Positions 9,652 to 19,924 of a stretch of 64,000 bases of DNA are shown piece after piece (the first letter of the stretch is position 1; the number at the start of each line of letters is the position of its first letter). Origin of the DNA: Apoderus coryli (lineage: Eukaryota > Arthropoda > Insecta > Coleoptera > Attelabidae); NCBI GenBank assembly GCA_911728435.2, contig OU452213.1:8535834-8599833 (forward strand), in the 5' to 3' direction. The notes under the pieces are model-generated. The model saw only the letters and a list, made by a program, of their open reading frames with translations. It made no database searches and was not told the origin of the DNA. The translations under genes were made by a program, and so were the position numbers.

Positions 9652-11650
9652 AAAAATATTGTGAGTCTATACAGGGTGTCCCAAATATGAGAAATTAACC
9701 ATAGTTGTGTTTTTTTAAATGGAATGCCCTGTATATGAATCAATTTCCCGTTCAAAATAAACCTAAATTTCATTAAAGCCCATCTCACCTAAACCTGACA
9801 GTTTTTTAAATATTTATGTTTTAATAAAAATATAGACATAATTTGAATGAAAAAATTCACACCTATTTGTTTGTTCTTTTTAAGCCAGTCTAGGCTGATG
9901 AATATCTCATCACTTGTTACGCCAAATATAAAAAATCCCCAATACTAAATACAGGGTGTCCAATAATATAACTTATATGAACGTAAAGTTTAATTCTAAA
10001 TAACTTGTTTATTTCAAATGGAACACCCTGTATATGAGGTAAAAATTAGATGCACAAAGTAATTCTCTGTCAAATATTATAATACTTTCCTATGGATAAC
10101 TCTTGCGTTTTTGTGGAAAATGCACATATTCATAATATTATGCGAATTTTTAATTGAACCTGTTAATTTCATGTAGACCACCCTGTATTTGATGGTGATG
10201 AAATTAATTATCTATTAATCACTATGAGGTTTTCTTATAGATATGTATATTTTTTTAATGTATGGAAAAAGCACATATTGGTATAGGAAGACTTTTTCAA
10301 AATTATATTCGTCAAGTCAGCCATGAGAATTTGACAAACCATAATTTAAACAATAACATAATAAATAAATACATTTTTAACTTAAATTAAATAACAAGAT
10401 ATACCTACATAAAAACTGATAAATTTTATAATAAATGTTCAAAATGATTGGACTCTAGGCACATTTCAATCCTTTTCTTAATCCTTCATCAACTTTAATC
10501 TGGTGTAACGCTTCTAAACGCTTCATTTATTTGCTCCTTCAAAATTAAAAAAGTTTTCATTTGCGATGATTTTGTTCCTGGCCCATTTACAAAATTCAAC
10601 ACGATTTAAAATCAATATTGAAAAGTTCTTGATGCAGTTGCACTGTATTTGGGTGGTATCTTTCGTTAAACTGCCTTAACAGCCTCTCGAAGACCGCTTT
10701 TTTGGGGTGATTTTGCGCCAGGAACCTTTGAGCGTAAACTCGCGATTCCAGTAAAGCGTTTTTTGACCATTCTCCCAGAATAAAAATCATGTGTATGCTT
10801 TCTCCTTTGGAATAGGTTCGCATTTTTGAATTGAAGTGAATTAAATCAAATGTCACAGATAAAAAACTGTTTTATGAAAAATTCTCAACTCTTAGGTAAG
10901 AATTTTCAACCGACTATTTGACAGTAAATATTAAATTACAAAAATGTATTCTCTTCTTCTCAAATTCTCATGGCTGACTTGATAAATATTATAATTTTGA
11001 AAATTCTTCCTCTTATTGCCAATATGTGTGCCTCTTCCATGCAAAATTAAAGATAAGTATACATATCTATAAGAAAACTTTAATTTTTGCATCATTAAAT
11101 ACAGGGTGGTTTACATGAAACTAAGAGATTCAATTTCAAAATCGCCTAATATCATGAATATGTGCATTTTCCACAAAAACGTCAAAAGTTATTCATAGGA
11201 AAGTATTATAATATTTGACAGATAATTACTTTATGCATCTAATTTTGACCTCTTATACTGGGTGTTCCATTTGAAATAAACAAGTTATTTAGAATTAAAC
11301 TTTACGATCATATAAGTTATATTATTGGACACCCTGTATTTAGTATTGGGGGCTTTTTATATTTAGCGTAACAAGTGATGAGTGGGTATATTTATCAGCC
11401 CAGACTGGCTTAAAAAGAACAAACAATTAGGTGTGAATTTTTTCATTCATATTATGTCTATATTTTTATAAAAATTTAAATATTTAAAAAACTGTCAGGT
11501 TTAGGTGCGATGTACTTTAATGAAAGTTAGGTTTATTTTGAACGGGGAATCTAAAAATATATTCATATACAGGGCATTCCATTTAAAAAAACACAACTAT
11601 GATTCATTTCTTATATTTGTGACACCCTGTAAATACTCACAATACCTAAT
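9652..11650. mobile_element. Fold-back element with ~690-base inverted arms
   Basis: The left arm (9652 to about 10335) is the reverse complement of the right arm (about 10960 to 11650), with substitutions and small gaps. Outer ends are TACAGGGTGTCCC at 9670 and ACACCCTGTA at 11622-11631. Inside each arm lie further end-like motifs at mirrored positions: left at about 9731, 9951, 10025 and 10181; right at about 11570, 11330, 11257 and 11101. The roughly 625-base spacer holds a small DNA-binding ORF relic (10596-10856). The ends suggest Tc1/mariner ancestry with TA target sites. It is either a mariner-like element with very long termini and a deleted transposase, or the product of repeated nested insertion followed by inversion. 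Confidence 0.85.
10596..10856 (-). pseudogene. DUF4817-type helix-turn-helix remnant of a mariner-like transposase
   Basis: This 86-residue open frame lies in the spacer of the fold-back element. From about residue 16 it reads YSKGESIHMIFILGEWSKN, then SRVYAQRFLAQNHPKKAVFERLLRQF. This matches the N-terminal DNA-binding region (DUF4817) that precedes many insect mariner-like transposases: a polar YS.E..DM helix, a GE turn, and an A..LY..R(F/Y)P segment. The rest of the transposase (the DDE catalytic part) is absent on either side. It supports a mariner-like origin for the fold-back element. Confidence 0.7.
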
Positions 11651-11739
11651 ACCCTACTTAATTTTTTAAATTTTTACTGTTAAAATAAGTAATGTACCAA
11701 TCGTAAATCAAATAGATAGGTACTATGTTAAACCGCATA

Positions 11740-12112
11740 TTAAACTAAAACTTAATTTTTCTCGAAAATGCAGCATTCTATCATCTTGAGATAAGAATAC
11801 CTCATATTTCCTAAGAATGATCTCAGAATTCTCGAAAAGTTAGTGACAAAGAAGTTTTTATTAGAAATGTCCGTTGATACCCGTTTGGACGCCTATGTTC
11901 GCATATTTAATTCAGCAGTGTATGGCTAACGAATGCTTCTATTTAGGGAAATATCTTTGTCACCTTTCACTCCAATGGCTAAAGGCGCTTTCGCTTTCTT
12001 TTAAAAACTATAACTGCTTTCGGAAGCAATTTCGCATTAGAAGTTTGCCATGAAATCTGCTCTACAATTTGTGGCTTTCGCTTGGTCCATTAGTTTCTGG
12101 ACACATTGTATA
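11740..12112 (+). mobile_element. Terminal fragment of a Tc1/mariner-type element (family of 23199-26650)
   Basis: Bases 11740-11780 match the reverse complement of 26565-26640, and 11880-12112 match the reverse complement of 23215-23257 joined to 24886-25090. It ends in GTTTCTGGACACATTGTA, the counterpart of the TACAGGGGTGTCCAGAAAC end at 23199. The internal part present in the other copy is deleted here. It preserves the empty target site of the 1.6-kb insertion at 23258-24885. Confidence 0.75.
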
Positions 12113-12116
12113 CTAT

Positions 12117-12414
12117 TAGGAAAGACACTCTTTGATGCATGAAATAAACGCCTCATGGTTTTGAAACTGACAAACTAAAACAACAGGGCTAACCTAATAC
12201 ATTTTGAAAAACACTGCAAGCATACAGGGCGGTCCAAAGAATAGATAAGTATGTATTATCATAGTTAGGAAAGACACTCTTTGATGCATGAAAAAAACAT
12301 CTCATGGTTTTGAAACTGACAAACTAAAACAACAGGGCTAACCTAATACATTTTGAAAAACACTGCAAGCATACAGGTCGGTCCAAAGAAGAGATAAGCA
12401 TGTATTATCATAGT
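12117..12414. repeat. Tandem duplication, 2 x 149 bases
   Basis: Two copies begin with TAGGAAAGACACTCTTTGAT at 12117 and 12266. They differ at only a handful of positions (for example AATAAACGC versus AAAAAACAT), so the duplication is fairly young. Each ends with a decayed transposon-end motif (TACAGGGCGGTCC, TACAGGTCGGTCC) and CATAGT. Confidence 0.9.
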
Positions 12415-13178
12415 TCTGGTTTTTTAAATAGAACACCCTGTATTGGAGTATTTAATAGTCCCTCAAAAATAACTGGGATTCAGTTTAAGGTGTCATATAT
12501 CTATGTTTTACGGTTTTCACACAAATCATCAATTTGTGAAAATTTAGAGGCTTGGCAAAAAAATAATATGTTGAAAATATTTAAAAATCTTGACTATTTA
12601 TCGTAAATAAAACCAGTTTTTTTACATTCATCCTTTTTATGTATAATAGTATATAACTATAACTAGTCTAAGCGAAGATAAGCATCAAACGTATAAGAAT
12701 GCTAGCACAAAAAAGAATGTGAAAATAATTTACTCAAAATAGAAATATGATATTTTGTGCCACTATGTATTAATTTTTGGCGACACCTATTGAGGAGAAG
12801 AATGTATTAAAATATTCTAGAAAATTACTCTAAGTTAAGAAATGAATAATTTGATATTCAATGAGATTCACTAGCGCCACCATCGGACATTTTTGTAAGT
12901 AACCATTTCAGATTCCCCTCTTAACCAAGAACGCCATGGTGAAATACTCAACACCATGCGAGGAATTTCTTCAACAGTGGAAATTAACAATCCGTCAACT
13001 TCAGCAAATTCTTCTTCCAATTTAACATTTACCAATTGTACTTCTCACAACTGTAGTTTTAAAGAAAAATTAATAATATTTGTTTGATTAAAACTAATAC
13101 ATTTTGTATTGAAAATTATTAAACGTCAGATTGACAATCAAATTTTTGATATCCGCAACGTAAAAAATTATCTTATCG
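12415..13178. other. Unassigned AT-rich sequence
   Basis: An ACACCCTGTA end motif lies at 12431-12440. No gene was recognised; the open frame 12400-12606 overlaps the duplication edge and has no motif. Confidence 0.45.
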
Positions 13179-13351
13179 AATACTCCTCGGGCCTTGATAA
13201 ATACTAAAAATTTTGTCATAGACAATCCTTCAAGCGAGTTACTCAAGAATAATAGCCCTCGGCCTGCGGCCTTGGGCTATTATCAAGCAACACGCTTTCG
13301 GCATTCTCTATGACAAAATTATCTCGGTATTATCAAGACCCTAGGGGTATT
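13179..13351. mobile_element. Palindromic MITE (~173 bases)
   Basis: The ends AATACTCCTCGGGCCTTGATAA (left) and its imperfect reverse complement at 13327-13351 form inverted termini that extend inward through an ATTTTGTCATAGA block on both sides. A central hairpin (AATAGCCC, GCGGCC, GGGCTATT) lies near 13248-13282. There is no coding sequence. The superfamily cannot be told from the ends and no target duplication is clear. Confidence 0.7.
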
Positions 13352-13737
13352 ACTACTGATAATCATTTGGATAACACCAGAAATAAAAATACTAATTAAA
13401 TATAGGGACAGAGCTTTCCACAAATTTTAAATTAATAAGAAAGTGGCGAATTGGGGCGTTTAATTTTGTTCTTGCATCCATTGGGAGAGGAAAGGGTGCG
13501 CATATGAATCAAGATGTTTTGCAAGCTGTGAATAGTTTTAAGTCCAATTCTTCTCGGAGTGATAATATTTGGATGAAAATGTTAAGGTTGTGTTTAACTA
13601 TTCTGATTGATCATTTCAAATTTTGTAGAAGAATTGATGATTTCCAATAAGAGTGATATGATTTCTTTTAAAAAAACACACTTATTGTTAAGGAAATTCA
13701 AAAGTTTTTTATTGAAAGTGAAGTACAATCGATACAA
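13352..13737. other. Sequence between MITE and mariner relic
   Basis: AT-rich, with no recognised gene. Part of it near 13680-13737 is probably the 3' end of the mariner element, but the inverted terminus is not recognisable. Confidence 0.4.
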
Positions 13738-14803
13738 TTAAGTTCTAAATAAAACGTCATTCAAATGGCCTGCACGACTTCTTCTGCAGGAACGAATTCG
13801 ATGAATCCAATTTTCGAGCACTTTTTCCACTAAATCAACTCGTATGTCATGAATGTTCAATATTGACTTGTAAAGCTTGAAGAGAGTCTGGTTTATTTCG
13901 AAAGACCAATGACTTCAAATAACCCCACAAGAAATAGTCTAATGGTGTTAAATCACAATTCTTGGAGGCCATTCAATATCTCAATTTTTTGAAATAATCG
14001 AATCTCCAAACTTATCTCGGAATAATTCAATTATTGCATTTTCTGTGTGGCCGTAGCCCCGTCTTGCTGGAACCAAATGTTTTTAAGATCAACTTCTTCC
14101 AAAAAGTTGGTTATCATCGATCTATATCGCTCTCCATTTACAGTAACGGTGTTACCAGCATCATTTCGAAAGAAGTACGGACCGATGATTCCACCAGACC
14201 AAAAACCACACCAAACTGTCAATTTAGTTGAGTGTAATGGTTTTTCATAAATAATTTGTGGATTTTCTTCGCACCAGAATTAGCAGTTTTGTTTATTTAC
14301 CGCACCACTCAGATGAAAGTGTGCCTCATCGGAGAAGATGATTTTCTTAAAAAAATCGTTATCATTCTCAAGTTGTTCCAAGGCAAAATTAGCAAATTCA
14401 CGACGTTTACGGTGGTCCAATGGCTTCAGTTCTTGAATGAGAACAATTTTATACGGATGCAAACCCAAATCCTTTCTCAAAATCCGCCTGGTTGTGCTTT
14501 GAGACAGTCCCAATTGTTGAGAACGTATTGGAATCGACAAATTGCGGTCTTCAGAACACTTGCCTGAACGGCAGCAATATTTGCATTACTTCGGGCGGTT
14601 CTTTGTCTTATTGGCACTTGAACATTATGTAAAGAAAATGTACGCTCAAAATTTTCAACAATTCTACGAATAGCGAGCACACTTGGACGATTATTACGAC
14701 CATAAAATGGCAAAAGCGCACGAAAAGTTGCAATTGGAGAACGATTATTTTGATAATAAAACTGAATAATTTGTAAACGTTGTTCTTGCGTATACCCCTC
14801 CAT
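13738..14803 (-). pseudogene. Mariner-type transposase, nearly full length but broken
   Basis: DDE transposase of the Tc1/mariner superfamily. It starts at 14803 with MEGYTQEQRLQIIQFYY, an N-terminal helix-turn-helix, then a frameshift near 14550 leads to a second HTH region (QQLGLSQSTTRRILRKDLG). The catalytic blocks follow: IIFSDEAHFHLSG near 14340-14310, the WCGFWSGGIIGPYFF block near 14205, FQQDGAT near 14060 and, after further frameshifts, CDLTPLDYFLWGYLK near 13945-13900. The reading closes with AGHLND and a stop at 13738. The His after QQDGAT is lost. Full family length is retained, but at least three frameshifts kill it. The ends of the element were not identified. Confidence 0.88.
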
Positions 14804-15489
14804 GATGAAATTGTAAACACTACTGAATACAATGACAAACGAATGACAGATCATGACATATTACAAATAGCCGCAACGCCGCTTCAAAATCATATCATCC
14901 CTATTGGAAAACCTTATATTATAGTTATATATGTGTTGTTGTAACATGTTTCTGAATTCCACCTGCAAAGCTTTTTTGAATAAAATTATACAGAACATAG
15001 ATACCTTTTTATCTCTTTCCTTTTTCCTGTCCCTTCCAAAGTTTCTACATGGATGAATCATTGAGCAAACATTGTTCAAACAGTTTTAGTTTGTTTATTT
15101 TTAATTGAATTTTCTATCGAAAAATGTAAGAAGTCTGGGTAGCTGTACATTTTGTTTTGCTTGCGTTTACTCTATTAGCCTAACTTTCCAGAAAAAATAT
15201 TTATACATTAAATGTAAGTTGGGAAGTATTTTTTTCCTACCCTCAAAGCTGGATAAACTTTAAGTATGATAGAACCTTTGAAAAATAATAGCAATCTCAA
15301 ATTTTCTTTTTGTTTCGTTTCATATTTCTGCTGTGAGTTTTGGAGCAAACTTTTGATTTAAGCTTTAGTTTTATATCAAACTAAAAAGTTTCATGATCAA
15401 TATTTAAGAGTATGAGGTGTATCTATAAAGTTACAGAGGGACATCGGCTAAATAATCGAATATAACTAACTCCACTATAAATTATTGCA
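14804..15489. other. Unassigned sequence between mariner relics
   Basis: Includes the likely 5' flank of the 13738-14803 element. No other gene was recognised; the open frame 14861-15079 (minus) has no motif. Confidence 0.45.
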
Positions 15490-16161
15490 TTTCTTCTCTT
15501 AGCAAATTTACTTATTTTTCAGCTGTAAGATTGCCATCAATGAAGAATGACCCAATAACATTACGATCCAACATACCCAACCCAATGTTGTTGTGGTCGC
15601 TGAGTTCGTCCTTCCATGATCCAGCGTGGATTTTCTGAAGACCAATATCGAAAGTTTTGTTTATTTACGAATCCACGCAAAGTAAAAGTTACTTCATCAC
15701 TGAAAATAATGTTTCTTGTAGAGTTTGGATTCAAGTTAATTTGGTCTAACATTACATTGCAGAATTCGAGACGCATTTTCAAGCTCTTTAACCAGCTGTA
15801 TTTTGTATATGAAATATTCTTTTTTTTTTTAATAATTTCACCAGAGATCTTTGAGAAATATCGTGTTGTTGACTGATTTCCCTTGTCGATAAATGCTGGT
15901 ATTTTCGCAATGACAAAATTTATATCTAATGCCTTGCTACCGCCTGAATCTGTTTTTGGCCTTCCCGTTTTTAGTTTGTTTGTTACACTACCAGTTTCGT
16001 AAAATTTCTGACATAATTTAGATAACACACTTTCTGAATTTGTGGCCGGTTAGGATGCAACTCATGAAAAAGTTTGCACATTTCTTCATAACGGCGTTTT
16101 CTGTCACCGTAGCCAACCAACATCAAAATTTCAATTCTTTGTTTTTCCGTTAATTCTGCCA
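15490..16161 (-). pseudogene. Second mariner-type transposase, N-terminal two thirds
   Basis: Start at 16161 with MAELTEKQRIEILMLVGYG, an N-terminal HTH helix, then a frameshift into the open segment beginning near 16028. That segment carries YETGSVTNKLKTGRPK, a TTRYFSKISGEI recognition helix, a LEFCNVML stretch and the first catalytic block IIFSDEVTFTLRGFVNKQN (Glu-Val in place of the usual Glu-Ala). After RRWIMEGRTQ-type text the frame shifts again into GNVIGSFFIDGNLTAEK near 15540-15500, where it is lost. Only the first catalytic Asp is present. It is clearly different in sequence from its neighbours at 13738-14803 and 16613-17034. Confidence 0.82.
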
Positions 16162-16236
16162 TAGGAATAATGAGTGTGAGTGTTGAATTTGAATTTTTTT
16201 ATTTTTTTTTTTTTTTGTAAGGAAAACTAACTATAT

Positions 16237-17034
16237 ATACAGTATGTCCACGGATGCGGTTAACAAGAGGACAAAATGCACCAAAAATTGAAAGATACGA
16301 AAAAAAGTTATTCTTGATAAAAATTTTTGCTTGTCAAAAAAATGAGAACTACCATGAAACAAATTATTTTTATTAAACAGAGCGTCTCAAACAGGCATAA
16401 ATATAAAATTAAACAAGAGCAAACAATCATATTTTAGTGTCTTAGCGTAAAATGATAAATAGAAAATATGTTCCAAATTTAATCCTGACCCTGATTCCAG
16501 AGTTACAGAGGAATATTTAAATTTATGAAAATATATTTTTTTTTTCATGTGTACATGTCCGCTATTTAATACTTAAATTTAATAAACAGGAATAATCATA
16601 ACGCAATCACAATCAACCATATTTAACACACTTTTCCCACTGCTTCCTAATGTGATCAAAACTGGCTCGATTCTCTTGATTTGTCAATGATTCCACGGCT
16701 CTCCTGATTCTTAATTTTAAACGTTCAATATTGGAATTCATTGGTTGCGCATAGGTAAGCTGCTTTAGACGGCCCCAAAGGAAAAAATCGGCTAATGTCA
16801 GGTCGGGACTTCTTGGGAGCCAAAAAATTGGTCCATTTCTTCCTATCCATCTGACACCGAATTTCTGGTTCAGCCATTCTCTAACTTCTCCCGCGTAATG
16901 TGCAGGGCATCCATCGCGTTGAAAATATATTGCGTTGCGATCATCCAGGGGCAGCTCTTCGAGATGATCGCAAAAGAATGTATCTAATAGTTGCAAATAG
17001 CTTGCTCTGTTACAAGTACCATCGAAAAAATAAT
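16237..17034 (-). mobile_element. Mariner-like 3' fragment with terminal motif
   Basis: The low-coordinate end has TACAGTATGTCCACGG at 16238, a transposon-end motif. The fragment carries the C-terminal half of a transposase (16613-17034) and about 375 bases of 3' sequence. At 17034 it abuts another mariner-like relic running the other way, so its 5' half has been removed. Confidence 0.7.
16613..17034 (-). pseudogene. DD41D-type mariner transposase, C-terminal half
   Basis: The minus-strand reading opens at FFDGTCNRASYLQLLD near 17034 and continues to a stop at 16613 without a break. It has the second catalytic Asp in YFQRDGCPAHYA, a REWLNQKFG helix, WIGRNGP, and the third acidic residue in SPDLTLADFFLWG. 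By my count 41 residues separate the second Asp from the Asp in LADFF, the spacing of the DD41D (Visitor) group. The usual WPPRSPDLTPLD is altered to WLPRSPDLTLAD. The N-terminal half with the first Asp is missing. Confidence 0.85.
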
Positions 17035-17040
17035 GTACAT

Positions 17041-17673
17041 GTGCATGACAGAGATATACACTTCATCAAAAATATTTTGTTTACGGTAGAAGCTACCTTT
17101 ACTAGAAACGGGGTCACAAATATTCATAATACACATATCTGGGCAGAAGAAAATCCTCATGGTGTAGTAGAGACACATCATCAAGTATAAACTTTAAAGT
17201 AAACGTGTGGCTTGGTGTCGTGGATAATTTCTTTTTGGGTCCTGTAATTTTACCAGGGAATTTGACTGGTCATTCATTTTTAGCATTTCTTCAAACCATA
17301 CTGCTTGACGGTTGGCCTCTCTTAATTAGACAAAACATTTGGTTTCAACTTGATGGTGCACCAGCACATTTTGCTAGGAATGTAAGGAGATACTTACATG
17401 GAAACTTTCCCCAACGCTGGATTGGGCGAGGCCAAGATGCTCCTGTTAAATGGCCACCCCGATCCCCAGATCTTACTCCCTTGGACTATTCAGTCTGGTG
17501 TTGTATGAAAGATTTTGTTTATAAGGTTCCGATTTTGAGTTAAAATCATTTAATAGAGAGAATCTTACAAGCTGTGGAAGACGTTAGGTTGAAGCCTCAT
17601 ATTTTTTCAAAGACTAAGATTTCCTTTACTAAAAAGAGCTCGCATATGCATTGAAAAAAATGGGGGTCATATT
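17041..17673 (+). pseudogene. Mariner-like transposase, catalytic part
   Basis: The reading starts in HDRDIHFIKNILFT, where the first catalytic Asp is replaced (FTVEA here against FTDEA in the relative at 48806-48820). It passes NTHIWAEENPHGVVETHHQV to an in-frame stop, frameshifts, then runs from 17205 through a WLGVVDNFFLGP-type block, NIWFQLDGAPAHFARNV (second Asp), WIGRGQDAP and WPPRSPDLTPLDYSVW (third Asp). A stop follows KVPILS. It is decayed further than its relative. Confidence 0.85.
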
Positions 17674-19022
17674 TATTTAAGATTTATTTATTTAAGATAC
17701 ACTGCCCAGACAGATAAATAATCCAATTAAAGGGCAGGAAAAATTACAGTAAATTCTTAATATCTAATACTAAATTTATATTCTAAGAAATATATTTTTT
17801 ATACAAAACAAAGTTGAATTAAAAATATCAAATTGCTCGGACACAGAGTTACAAGTATGGCACATAAAATATAAAGGGGAACGCAACAACAAATTAGTAC
17901 GCGGGGCCGGAAAGTAAAATACGATTCCGTTATTACGTGTACGTAGATTTGGGACACAAAAAAAAATCTGGCTTAAAAACTCTGGACAGTCAAGAAGTCC
18001 ATTAATAACCTTAAAGAGCAATACTAGAGCGGCATATTCTCTCCGAGTATTTAATGATACTAGATTAAAACGGTTTAACAGAATATCATGAGGAAACCCA
18101 ATGGATGGATAAACCCCATCAACCCGAAACCACAGCAACTTGGCAAAACGACGCTGGATGCGTTCAATATTATTCATATGTACGGCATACATAGGATTCC
18201 ATACTACAGATGCATATTCCACTTTAGATCTGACAAATGCGTTGAAAAGAACAATGAGAGTTTGAGGCGTCACAAACTCTTTCGAATTGTGCACAATAAA
18301 ACCCAGAGATCTATAGGATGCTGAAACTATATTATTGTAATGATTGGTAAAGCTCAGTTTACCATCAAACCAAACACCTAAATCTTTAAACTCATCACAA
18401 GTTGTTAATGGACTATTATTTATACAATATAAAAATTTGACAGGGTTTATTTTCCGTGTATAGGAAACACTAAAACATTTATCAATATTCAGATAAAGAT
18501 AATTACGGACACACCACTCATATACAACATTTAAATCGTCCTGAAGATGAGAACAATCTTAAGTACTATTAATGACAGAATATACTTTGAAGTCGTCAGC
18601 ATATAATAACGAACTATTTGTCAAGCCACTAGAAATATCATCGATAAAACCAGGAATAACAATGGCCCAAGGACAGAGCCCTGGGGAACACCAGATGACA
18701 CTTTAAAATTTGCGGAACGAAATCCTCGACTTTCCACATACTGAAATCTATCCTTCAGATACGACTTCAAAAGCAGCAGTAAATTATATGATAGTCCATA
18801 ACGACACAGTTTACGCAGTAGAATACCATGATCAAGTCTATCAAAGGCTTTAGAAAAATCAGTGTAGATTACATCTACCTGACCCCCGTTATCAAGTCGC
18901 TCAGTTAAAAACTGTGTTAAAACCAATAAATTAGTTGACGTAGAACGACCGGGAAAAAAGCCATGTTGTACCGATGAAATCTGACGCCTAACATGGTTCA
19001 TAATAATATCATGGACATATCG
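17674..19022 (-). mobile_element. Jockey-like non-LTR retrotransposon inserted in a mariner relic
   Basis: Minus-strand element, 5'-truncated at about 19022, with a 3' tail of AAATAAAT-type repeats at 17674-17695. It is related to the elements at 1681-3087 and 56849-58476. The flanking mariner sequence resumes at 19023, which fixes both junctions within a few bases. Confidence 0.88.
17776..19020 (-). pseudogene. Jockey-like reverse transcriptase remnant
   Basis: The minus-strand order is VQHGFFPGRSTSTNL, VDVIYTDFSKAFDRLDH (block A), SSGVPQGSVLGPLLF (block B), then after a frameshift near 18640 a LLYADDFK catalytic box, a stop near 18560, KDLGVWFDGKLSF, and the C-terminal SVVWNPMYAVHMNNIERIQ block to a stop at 17776. 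At least one frameshift and one stop disable it. Only the RT palm onward is present. The retained RT motifs match the open copy at 1690-2827. Confidence 0.86.
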
Positions 19023-19524
19023 AGCAATTTCTTTAGACTGTTAGTTTTTCTAATGTTTATTTAGTTACTTTTTCAAGTTTTTAAAATAATATGTTTAAAT
19101 AATTAATATTTGACTATGATGCTTCAAATTAAGTTAAAAATAATAAACAATTTCGTATTCGTAGTGTTTGATTGTATTACCTTTGTGAAAACTGTACTTA
19201 ATTTGATGCATGGTAATGATAATTTGAGTTAAATATGCTTGATTTAGTAGTGAAAACACCGTGAGCCACGTAGACAACAAGGGCCAATACTTTTCAAAAT
19301 ATCTCAAAAACAAATGATTTGATCGAAATTTTATAAGAGTTAAAAAATAATCAAAAATACATAGTAACCTATAAGAACTTAGTTTAAAAGTCATTGGCGT
19401 ACGTAATAAAAACTTGGGGGGTCAATGGGTACTGAACATCCCGTATTTTGGCTATTAAGAAATTGTTTTTTGTGTTGTTTTTTGGAAAGAATTAGCTCTT
19501 TATGCTGAAGCAACACACTTAGTT

Positions 19525-19924
19525 TTTTCTTTCTCATTTTAATTTTTAATGTACTCGTATATGGTATGGAGCTTGGTAAGAATTTACTAGAACGATATAG
19601 TTGCTTGTTGAGTAACAAATTAAATGACCCCATTTAATTTGTTACTGAGATGGAGTAGTCGTCGTTTTATTCAGAAAATATCATTCACTCCTCGATAAAT
19701 GGATGACTTCAGAAAAAAGAAATAGTATTTTTATTTGACAGCTTAAATGGCAAGTCTTTAAATTTAATGAACTGTAAACGAAGAACACGATTGTTTTATA
19801 AAACAGTTTTTCCTCAATTAATTTCTAATTTCCCCTATAAAAATTTCACGTTATCGTATTCAGAAATAAATGGTCTACCTAAGAATGAAAAGAAAAATAT
19901 CGGCAGGTTGTGCCAAAAATTACA
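19525..19924. other. Unassigned AT-rich sequence
   Basis: No recognisable gene or element between the truncated mariner arm and the next retrotransposon tail. The open frame 19767-19970 has no motif. Confidence 0.45.

Larger units (their letters stand above)
17036..19524 (+). mobile_element. Mariner-like element, same family as 47561-49984, split and truncated
   Basis: Bases 17041-17673 and 19023-19524 match, in order, the transposase and right terminal arm of the element at 47561-49984, which lies in the opposite orientation. The 5' half is missing before 17036, and the outermost part of the 3' arm is missing after 19524. A minus-strand Jockey-like element (17674-19022) interrupts it between GGGGGT and AGCAATTTCTTTAGACTG. 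The uninterrupted relative at 48230-48260 shows the empty site. Confidence 0.88.

Noticed and set aside
14034..14567. Plus-strand frames over the mariner relic
   Set aside because: They are antisense shadows of the minus-strand transposase reading, which carries the catalytic motifs.
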